A stretch of DNA of 13,433 bases from an uncultured archaeon. GTDB lineage: Archaea; Thermoproteota; Nitrososphaeria; Nitrososphaerales; CALBXV01. Under the pieces are notes generated by a model, which was not told the origin of the DNA, searched no databases, and was given only the letters and a program-made list of their open reading frames with translations. The position numbers and the translations under genes are program-made. Below are positions 8,901 to 13,433 of the stretch, piece after piece. The DNA is taken from contig CALBXV010000244.1 of NCBI GenBank assembly GCA_937890045.1, positions 1-13,433 on the forward strand. The letters are read 5' to 3'. Within the stretch, counting starts at the first letter, position 1. The number at the start of each line of letters is the position of its first letter.

Positions 8901-10386
8901 TGGAACTGTATATGTTGGTGGACATTCGAGTGGAACGGGTTCTGCAATTTTTAATGCATCAAGATTTAGTGGTTCAATGATGGAATTTAGATATTGGAAT
9001 TCACCATTGAAAGAAGAAGCGTTTGATAATCATGTTGCGGCTCCAAAATCATTTAATGGAAACCATCCGTCAGCGTCATATACTGATTTGGTATTAAGAT
9101 ATTCATTGAATGATGATAGTGATTTATCTTCAAACATAGATATTAGAGATTCAAGTGCAGATCAATCGTATATGCAAAGTGGTAGTGCACATGGATTCAC
9201 AGGAAATTTCTTTCATTCAGTAATAGATAAAACAAAAACTTTTGTTCCAAATTATGGCCCAAACAGAAGATTAGCTGATAAAATACGAATTGAAAATAAT
9301 TTTATATCAGGTTCAGGTGCATCTCTTAGTAGAGTAAATAGGTGGGATTATAGTTCAAATGATTTTTCACCGTTAGACTCACCAAAACTTGGAATTTATT
9401 TTTCACCAGTTGATGCAGTAAATGAAGATATAATTTTTGCAATGAGTGATTTAGATTTTAATCAGTATATTGGTGATCCAAGAGATAGATTTGAATCTGA
9501 ATATAGAGAACTTAAAAATATTTCTAATGAATATTTTAAAAAATATAAAGACAATAATGATTTTTGGGATTATATGCGTTTAATAAAATATTATGACCAA
9601 GCACTTTTTAAACAATTAAAACATTTAGTTCCAGCTCGAGCAAAAACTCATATGGGAACATTGATTGAGGGTAATATATTTGAAAGGCCTAAATCACCAG
9701 TTCAAAGAAATAACCCAAGTTCTACAGAACCTAAATATGAAAAAACAATTAATTTATCACAAGTTGATAATACAGATTCAGGTAGTGCGGTACTTACACT
9801 AGGTACTGAATATCGAAATTATACTGGAACAGTTGAATCAGATTTGTGGAGATCACCATCCTTATATAAATTTGCGTTTAAAGATGGTATGTATAATAAT
9901 GGATATGAAGATAGAACTTTATATGTTTCAGGTTCTGCTAAATTCGGCGGCCCAGATTCGGTATTTCAAGAAGCAACTGGTGCTGTTATATTAAATAATA
10001 GATTATCTGTAAATAATCGAGAATATAGATATTATTATAATACAACTGAAGATTATAAAAAAACATATCTTGGATTAACTTCAGGAAGTGGTACTACAGA
10101 AACACATATACCATTAAAATATTCAACGTGGACTGTTAAAAGACTTGATAATCCTGATGCATTTATAAATTATTATTCATCTAAATCATTAGCAACAACG
10201 GATTTGGATCCGGAATATCAATATATAACAGCGTGGAATAGGTCTTTTTTTGAAGGTGTTAAACAAACTAAGAATACAACAACTGATGGTGATTTACCTG
10301 TAATTGTAAGAATTTCTGCACCGACAGTTGCGGTACCAGTGGATGTTGGTATTTCTGAGTTGGAAGTTGTTGAAAATGAAGGATAA
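5917..10386 (+). CDS. Giant tail/baseplate protein: tail-protein-I (gp7/gpI)-like core with nested LamG-like and CBM4/9-like modules
   Basis: 1489 residues. Order: beta-rich repeats (1-330); a helical linker (about 335-410); a tail-protein-I-like segment (about 480-634) with LLPAHV at 484-489, a LAQSLGW block, and KTKGTITSLKGILSCYGIP at 605-623; the first half of a LamG-like jelly roll (about 655-750); a CBM4/9-like module (about 755-945) opening with PSFETG and closing with VYWDDVSVRK; the second LamG half (about 950-1045, YELFVKKYD then SGSMMEFRYW); then a helical closing segment with LKHLVPARAK at 1234-1243 that resembles the last helix of tail protein I; and a beta-rich tail. Phage P2 gpI and T4 gp7 are known equivalents that bind gp6/J, which fits the position after gp6. 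The lectin-like domains suggest glycan contact at the host surface. The start has no visible Shine-Dalgarno and follows the previous stop by 5 nt. The gp7 role is inference. Confidence 0.78.
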   Translation: MASYITIPQILKTAATETKPGAIRVVSGLSNVEGKYVGFSDIPIKLTLSEDLRDPLSLPVDSQIIWTLHKIGSFAVMKTETQSALSPIEFTIVGTDLESVGTDSMTGQPKQVTGGLLVKLEVIPSEDEDPAHTYTLEFEMKKTTIRVNDLDVIPVYRPFIAGITKVDGNKIHINQNWDAFEKRLQPYASMKKPQDSFDSWTISYKHLDKRDLNTYLHFGDDNLLLVTNTKTDITTFPEIPYSVIYKLYEPLSDDIEEKDKTFVVREMLPELTKTIELVPYDQEDEDVLVLRKPDASQVDSPVTNRSTTFKSYSELTTTDSKLKKEIEDKFLTGSLHPTELNIDYTNYDNYVNFSSAEKRLKNFKYKIEKIETYTQESSSLVGVTNANADLKMWDDRIRDTKNNFDDYEKYLYNISSSYESSSMGEFFDTTWPKTGSGTYFDPYKPVSSSNSLFTSWYGSTVDKTGQLYSASLYDKENPNRLVNLLPAHVKDDVRNEQFLDFIDMMGHHFDVIWTYTKALSDITDRQNDLSKGFSKELVFSLAQSLGWNIKDGTDLLGLERVGFGQKLSGTSYSLYTSGSLDSPGEGDISKEITKRLISSMPFLLKTKGTITSLKGILSCYGIPSTILRVREYGGLQKKNNKANFEITRKFTKALGFRSSQYIRTTWVNDTNSSRKPDTVEFRFKSPTGSDQILVQKDTKWAIKLKDNGSTDNYGSVAFMLSGDSGYQEITSSQLPVYDNEFYSVMLKKTKMGEQLFSYPSFETGSLFNPPFLTDTDSAVNGTLAIVSSSIEPIGVRTGTKAIKHTNTSKNDASYTLLFKDDPVNTSYNASVTSVSQFDTVMFSAFAKASASKVDSVVSLRIYELDSNENVVNWDDETLYTLQDGGTKTSEKIGVDEAEWKQVQVQKTVKFPNTSKLGIQFRNEKPESVVYWDDVSVRKTSANTDTITDVFNYELFVKKYDSGVDRIIHSSKSNLIVSGSTNHTVSSSYNAAWTGSGTVYVGGHSSGTGSAIFNASRFSGSMMEFRYWNSPLKEEAFDNHVAAPKSFNGNHPSASYTDLVLRYSLNDDSDLSSNIDIRDSSADQSYMQSGSAHGFTGNFFHSVIDKTKTFVPNYGPNRRLADKIRIENNFISGSGASLSRVNRWDYSSNDFSPLDSPKLGIYFSPVDAVNEDIIFAMSDLDFNQYIGDPRDRFESEYRELKNISNEYFKKYKDNNDFWDYMRLIKYYDQALFKQLKHLVPARAKTHMGTLIEGNIFERPKSPVQRNNPSSTEPKYEKTINLSQVDNTDSGSAVLTLGTEYRNYTGTVESDLWRSPSLYKFAFKDGMYNNGYEDRTLYVSGSAKFGGPDSVFQEATGAVILNNRLSVNNREYRYYYNTTEDYKKTYLGLTSGSGTTETHIPLKYSTWTVKRLDNPDAFINYYSSKSLATTDLDPEYQYITAWNRSFFEGVKQTKNTTTDGDLPVIVRISAPTVAVPVDVGISELEVVENEG
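8179..8751 (+). other. CBM4/9-like carbohydrate-binding module inserted in a LamG-like domain
   Basis: Residues about 755-945 of the giant tail protein. The segment has the CBM4/9 pattern: an opening PSFETG, a GTKAIKHTNTS strand, an FSAFAKAS strand, a central LRIYELDSNENVV strand pair, a W-x-QVQVQ strand and the closing VYWDDVSVRK. The sequence before it (FYSVMLKK, ending near 749) and after it (YELFVKKYD, from 952) would join into one continuous LamG strand pair if the module were removed. No change in base composition is visible at the edges, so any insertion is old or came from a similar genome. Boundaries are good to roughly ten residues. Confidence 0.6.
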
Positions 10387-10391
10387 TTAAA

Positions 10392-10466
10392 ATGTATAAA
10401 AATTTAGAATTTAGATATTTATTTTTAGAAAAGTTATATACACAATTAAATCTTTGGAGATTATAA
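10392..10466 (+). CDS. Possible 24-residue leader or micro-ORF
   Basis: An ATG-to-TAA frame of 24 codons fills almost the entire 81-nt gap between the giant tail protein and the next gene. AAGGA at 10378-10382 lies 9 nt upstream, and its TAA (10464-10466) ends 1 nt before the next ATG. The ribosome-binding site of the next gene (GGAG, 10456-10459) lies inside it, so its translation could influence or couple to the next gene. The peptide is hydrophobic and aromatic (start MYKNLEFRYLFLEKLY) with no known match. In AT-rich DNA a frame this short can occur by chance, so it may not be real; the gap may simply be a leader. Confidence 0.25.
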   Translation: MYKNLEFRYLFLEKLYTQLNLWRL

Positions 10467-10467
10467 T

Positions 10468-11082
10468 ATGGGATTTTTAGATAATTCAACGATTACAGTT
10501 GATGCTATTTTAACAAAAAGAGGTCGTCAGATTTTATCACACGGTGGAAATTTTAAAATTACTAAATTTGCTCTAAGTGATGAAGAAGTTGATTATACTT
10601 TATATGATGTAACACATCCAAATGGATCGGATTCATATGGTACTGTTATTGAAAATATTTCACTATTAGAAGCTACTCCTAATAGAGCTAATTTTAGGAG
10701 TTTTTTAGTGAATCAAACTTTAGCTGGTGCAAAACTTAATGTTGACCAAGAAAATTATACAAGTGTAGAAGCGTTAACAACTATTGCAATTGCACCCACT
10801 ACTATAGGTGCACCTGAAGAAACATATACATTTGTAATTGATAATTTAAATGTTGTTGGATTCCAATCTAACTTAACAGGCAAAAGTCGTGTTGCTAAAT
10901 CAGTTAATTTAGTAGCTAAATCTATTAATACACAAGCTACAACAACAGTTACTATAACAGGTAATACTTCTGGTTTATCTAAGGTAATTGCTATTACGGT
11001 TACGAAAGATGTAGCGTCTAACACATCACCGTATGGCCCACAACCATCAATAGATGATTATGATTGGGAATCGGACGGTTAA
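10468..11082 (+). CDS. Tail structural protein with collar-fibre-like N-terminus, unknown function
   Basis: 204 residues. The N-terminus (SITVDAILTKRGRQIL-like pattern, residues 8-23, then FKITKFALSDEEVDY) resembles, only loosely, the LTxxGxxxL...FxIxxxAxGD arrangement at the N-terminus of phage tail-collar fibre proteins, a segment that attaches fibres to the baseplate. A helix-plus-strand part with LEATPNRANFRSFL follows, then a C-terminal Thr/Val-rich beta-sandwich (about 118-190, with TTVTITGNTSG) that looks Ig-like, ending in an acidic tail (DDYDWESDG). GGAG at 10456-10459 with an 8-nt spacer supports the start. It opens a three-gene block of probable distal-tail proteins. I remember similar N-termini in uncultured marine T4-like phages but cannot name the protein. 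Confidence 0.75.
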   Translation: MGFLDNSTITVDAILTKRGRQILSHGGNFKITKFALSDEEVDYTLYDVTHPNGSDSYGTVIENISLLEATPNRANFRSFLVNQTLAGAKLNVDQENYTSVEALTTIAIAPTTIGAPEETYTFVIDNLNVVGFQSNLTGKSRVAKSVNLVAKSINTQATTTVTITGNTSGLSKVIAITVTKDVASNTSPYGPQPSIDDYDWESDG

Positions 11083-11098
11083 TATAGGAGATTAAAAT

Positions 11099-12127
11099 AT
11101 GGCGGCGTTTTATAAAACTTTTTCAGAAGAAGATGTAGTACATGATGTTGCTATAGTAACATCTGGTGTTTGGCAAGATGGAGCATCGTTAATTACTACA
11201 TTTTATACTTCATCTATTCAGAGTGGAAGTACTGGTGATTACGCCTTAGATGTTTACAAATATAATCCATCTACTAACGCTTCAGCGTCTGTACAATTTG
11301 GTGTTGCGTATGGTCACTATCAAGGAAGTGGGTCATTAGGAACAGTTGGAGCTACTGGTGATAGAACTTCAGCGGCAGTGTGGGGTCAATTTAATAGTTT
11401 AGTTAATCCACCACAAACTTCAAAATTTACATTTAGTGGTAAATCAGATGTAGGACAAATTTATGCGTTGTCTCTTAATAGAGCAAGAATTAGAGAAGAA
11501 ATAGAACCTGGTGGTTGGGAACTTTGGCTTGGTAGTGGTGCTAATAGAATAAAACTTATTGATGATTCTTCTGCGAATAAAGGTGGTAATGCAAATCAAA
11601 GAAATTTTTTACCAGAATATAATGTTGTTAGTGGATCATTGGTAGGTGGAACAACTATTAAAACAGCGGCAACTGCTGAATCTGCAACTTATGGGTCTTA
11701 TGGAACTTTTTATCCAAAATTGGGACTTATAATGTTAAATCCAGTTAAACTGGCAACATCACCATTACTTTTAACTACAGCTGTAGCGTCAAATGCAGAT
11801 GGACAGAATAATAGTCAAATATTTGATAGTATTGTTGGTGGAGCATATTTTCAAATGAAAAGACAAGAAGAAATAACATCTCGTCATTATTTTGTTAGAG
11901 CTACCTCTAAAGAATTTAATGCTACTACTAATGAAACTTATTATACAGAATCAGTTGCTGGTAGAAAAGAAATAATTACAGCGTTTGCGCCTGAACAAAA
12001 AACATATGTTACAAGTGTTGGATTATATAATTCTGATAATGAGTTGTTAGCTATAGCAAAATTAAGTAAACCAATTCTAAAATCCAGATCAAGGGAAGCG
12101 TTAATCAAAGTAAAACTCGATTTTTAA
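11099..12127 (+). CDS. Tail/fibre protein, paralogue of the next gene
   Basis: 342 residues, Ser/Gly/Thr-rich and beta-strand dominated, with no signal peptide. Features seen: SEEDVVHDVAIVTSGVW near the N-terminus, REEIEPGGWELW at 132-143, a Y-x-x-R-x4-EF motif at 264-273, and the C-terminal block YVTSVGLYNSDNELLAIAKLSKP from 303 ending in VKLDF. The last two blocks recur in the same order in the protein encoded at 12140-13237, so the pair arose by duplication. A strong AGGAG (11086-11090, 8-nt spacer) precedes the ATG. The position after the giant wedge-type protein and the repetitive beta composition suggest a fibre, fibre-base or peripheral baseplate subunit; no enzymatic motif is visible. 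Confidence 0.78.
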   Translation: MAAFYKTFSEEDVVHDVAIVTSGVWQDGASLITTFYTSSIQSGSTGDYALDVYKYNPSTNASASVQFGVAYGHYQGSGSLGTVGATGDRTSAAVWGQFNSLVNPPQTSKFTFSGKSDVGQIYALSLNRARIREEIEPGGWELWLGSGANRIKLIDDSSANKGGNANQRNFLPEYNVVSGSLVGGTTIKTAATAESATYGSYGTFYPKLGLIMLNPVKLATSPLLLTTAVASNADGQNNSQIFDSIVGGAYFQMKRQEEITSRHYFVRATSKEFNATTNETYYTESVAGRKEIITAFAPEQKTYVTSVGLYNSDNELLAIAKLSKPILKSRSREALIKVKLDF

Positions 12128-12166
12128 AGGGGTTCAAAAATGTCATTCAAGAAAAATCTTGAACCC
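12126..12166 (+). promoter_or_regulatory. Ribosome-binding site with two mutually exclusive hairpins (putative translation switch)
   Basis: The ribosome-binding site AAAGGGG (12126-12132) precedes ATG 12140. GGGTTCAA (12130-12137) is the exact reverse complement of TTGAACCC (12159-12166), giving an 8-bp stem that would bury the ribosome-binding site and loop out the start codon. TTCAAGA (12146-12152) is the exact reverse complement of TCTTGAA (12157-12163) with an AAAA loop, giving a 7-bp stem that leaves the site free. Both need 12159-12163, so only one can form. Codons here (TTC, AAG, CTT, CCC) are unlike the usual choices in the window. Pairing is seen; regulation is inferred. Confidence 0.45.
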
Positions 12167-13237
12167 GAAGATGTTTCAATAACATCATTTTATGTACATA
12201 AAACTTTCACTTTTAGTAATACAGATAGTGGAAGTGGGTTTTATAGTGTATCTCTCGTAAAAGGAACAGATTCCAATTTATATAATTTTAGCACTGCTAA
12301 TGCAGCGTCTTCGAGTTTTGGAACCGGAAGTGTTGATAGTCCAAAAACAAGAACATTTTTTCATGTACCTCTTTGGCAAACAATAAATAAGTTATATTAT
12401 AAAGATATAAGTGATATGAAAGGTTATATTGATTACATAAATGGAGTACCATCAGCGTCTGACGCCATAGTTAACTATACTTCTGAAGATGTTTTGGAAA
12501 ATACCAAATTATCTTTACGAAGACCTTATACAAGACAGTTACATGATACCGCAACCTTAATAAACATTCCACAAAAATATTTTGGACAAATAATCCAACC
12601 AAAGTCAGTAAGAATCACAGACGATAGTACAGCGTCTACTATTATATTAGAAGATGATGGTTATGGAAATCTTTATGATGTTGCATATAGTTCAAGTTAT
12701 TCAAACAGAACGCCTGATACTACGAATAGTGGTAGTGTAGTTGGTAATATATTTTATAATGATGGAGTAGCTGTTATAACAGATACAGGTTCTTATTCTA
12801 CAGTTGGAACCGGAAAAGGAACTGATGGATTTACTATAAAATTTAATTCGACTGAAAAAATATATGAAAGAGAATATGTTTGTAGAGTTGATGAAAATGA
12901 GTTTATTGGAACTACCAGTAAAACTTTAAAGGTAGGACAAAGTGGTAGTGTATCTATGGCGACAAACGCGTTTAGTGCTTCTGTATTTGCTAAAACAAAT
13001 TTTGATGGATTTCCATATGATTTACTTGGATATGCAACCAGTTCATATGAAAGTTCGTATAATATTGGAACTGAGTTAATAGGTGTAGCAACACATTCTG
13101 ATTTTAATACTTATGTTTCTACTATAGGATTATATAATGATGAGGAAGAATTGTTAGCTGTTGGCAAACTTGCTAAACCTGTAAAAAATGAAAAGGAATT
13201 AGCACTTTCTTTTGTTGTAAGATTTGATACAAATTAG
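12140..13237 (+). CDS. Tail/fibre protein, second paralogue
   Basis: 365 residues, beta-rich and Ser/Gly/Thr-rich. It begins MSFKKNLEPEDV, parallel to SEEDVVHDV of the upstream protein, and has FHVPLWQTI at 74-82, REYVCRVDENEF at 244-255 (same Y-x-x-R-x4-EF pattern as the paralogue) and YVSTIGLYNDEEELLAVGKLAKP from 325. The stretch between the last two motifs is about 40 residues longer than in the paralogue, which indicates an insertion or loss. AAAGGGG upstream acts as ribosome-binding site, and the start region can fold in two ways (see 12126-12166). It ends with TAG, after which a 70-nt gap separates it from a gene of a different kind, so it probably closes the tail block. A distal tail or fibre-attachment role is inferred. 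Confidence 0.78.
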   Translation: MSFKKNLEPEDVSITSFYVHKTFTFSNTDSGSGFYSVSLVKGTDSNLYNFSTANAASSSFGTGSVDSPKTRTFFHVPLWQTINKLYYKDISDMKGYIDYINGVPSASDAIVNYTSEDVLENTKLSLRRPYTRQLHDTATLINIPQKYFGQIIQPKSVRITDDSTASTIILEDDGYGNLYDVAYSSSYSNRTPDTTNSGSVVGNIFYNDGVAVITDTGSYSTVGTGKGTDGFTIKFNSTEKIYEREYVCRVDENEFIGTTSKTLKVGQSGSVSMATNAFSASVFAKTNFDGFPYDLLGYATSSYESSYNIGTELIGVATHSDFNTYVSTIGLYNDEEELLAVGKLAKPVKNEKELALSFVVRFDTN

Positions 13238-13307
13238 ATTATAAACAAAATTTTTCTACGTAATAGAATATTTATAGTTGTAAAAAACTTTTTATTTGGA
13301 GATAAAA

Positions 13308-13433
13308 ATGAAGAAATTATTGGTTGGACTGTTGTTATCAACATCTTTTTTATTTGGACAAATAGGGGGAGCATTTCAAAACTTTTTTAAGTATTCGACA
13401 GTTTATGCCGGATTCAATTTAGCCTCACCAAAA
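13308..13433 (+). CDS. Exported protein with signal peptide, 3' end cut by the window
   Basis: The first 42 codons, open to the right edge. The start is MKKLLVGLLLSTSFLFGQ: two lysines, a hydrophobic core of about 13 residues, then FGQ, which is a classical Sec signal peptide with likely cleavage before Gln. There is no lipobox cysteine, so it is probably not a lipoprotein. The mature part begins with Gly and aromatic residues (FFKYSTVYAGFNLA), a pattern that could be the first strand of a beta-barrel. GGAG at 13298-13301 lies 6 nt before the ATG. An exported product does not fit a T4-like virion component and may act in the host envelope. Gln after the cleavage site is typical of Bacteroidota and relatives. 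Function unknown. Confidence 0.72.
   Translation, partial: MKKLLVGLLLSTSFLFGQIGGAFQNFFKYSTVYAGFNLASPK

Noticed and set aside
10268..10489. Open frame on the - strand across the end of the giant tail gene
   Set aside because: It overlaps two + strand genes, is low complexity (Gln/Leu/Tyr/Asn) and has no recognisable motif.
10755..11024. Open frame on the - strand inside the 204-residue tail protein gene
   Set aside because: Its Val/Ala/Thr-rich protein is the antisense image of a Thr/Val-rich beta domain; no independent support.
12617..12637. AGACG / CGTCT inverted repeat inside the last tail gene
   Set aside because: The stem is just 5 bp, with no extension and no link to a start or stop; it is likely a product of the frequent AGCGTCT (Ala-Ser) codon pair.
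13269..13276. TATTTATA in the gap before the exported-protein gene, a - strand late-promoter octamer
   Set aside because: It would fire leftward into the antisense of the tail genes. The gap is extremely AT-rich, so chance is the simplest explanation.
13281..13294. TAAAAAACTTTTTA as a terminator hairpin
   Set aside because: The stem is only A-T pairs with a 2-nt loop and no GC core, so it would not be stable as a terminator.

Overview
The window is about 13.4 kb of very AT-rich DNA (roughly 30% GC by eye). It is a tightly packed run of co-directional genes, all on the + strand, with spacers of about -1 to 16 nt and only two gaps over 50 nt. I read it as part of the tail and baseplate module of a T4-like contractile-tailed phage. 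Two genes are recognisable with confidence: a gp25-like baseplate wedge protein and a 663-residue gp6 / baseplate-J-like protein, in the T4-like order 25-6. The AT-richness, the gene order and remembered similarity to uncultured marine T4-like phages suggest an aquatic host. No host marker, tRNA, integrase or head gene is present, so the host is unproven. A non-phage contractile injection system is formally possible.

Layout. 3-410: end of a Lys-rich protein cut by the left edge. 412-2839: gp25 then gp6. 2844-5911: three further proteins, namely a DNRLRE-like beta-rich protein, a 181-residue unknown and a 464-residue unknown. 5917-10386: a 1489-residue protein. I infer that it is the gp7 / P2-gpI-type wedge component, enlarged by a LamG-like lectin fold that is itself split by a CBM4/9-like carbohydrate-binding module. 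10387-10467: an 81-nt gap with a possible 24-codon ORF. 10468-13237: three probable fibre or distal-tail proteins, of which the last two are diverged paralogues. 13238-13307: a 70-nt gap. 13308-13433: the first 42 codons of a protein with a clear signal peptide, cut by the right edge.

How the parts fit. gp25, gp6 and the central part of the giant protein would form the wedge core, which in contractile tails links sheath, hub and fibres. The other proteins are probably peripheral wedge, fibre-attachment or sugar-binding parts. The signal-peptide protein does not fit a virion role and may act in the infected cell's envelope.

Most worth checking: the three-level domain nesting in the giant protein; two mutually exclusive hairpins over the ribosome-binding site and first codons of the last tail gene, where codon choice departs from the genome norm; two islands of G/C-rich codons in the 464-residue gene; and the exported protein at the right edge.
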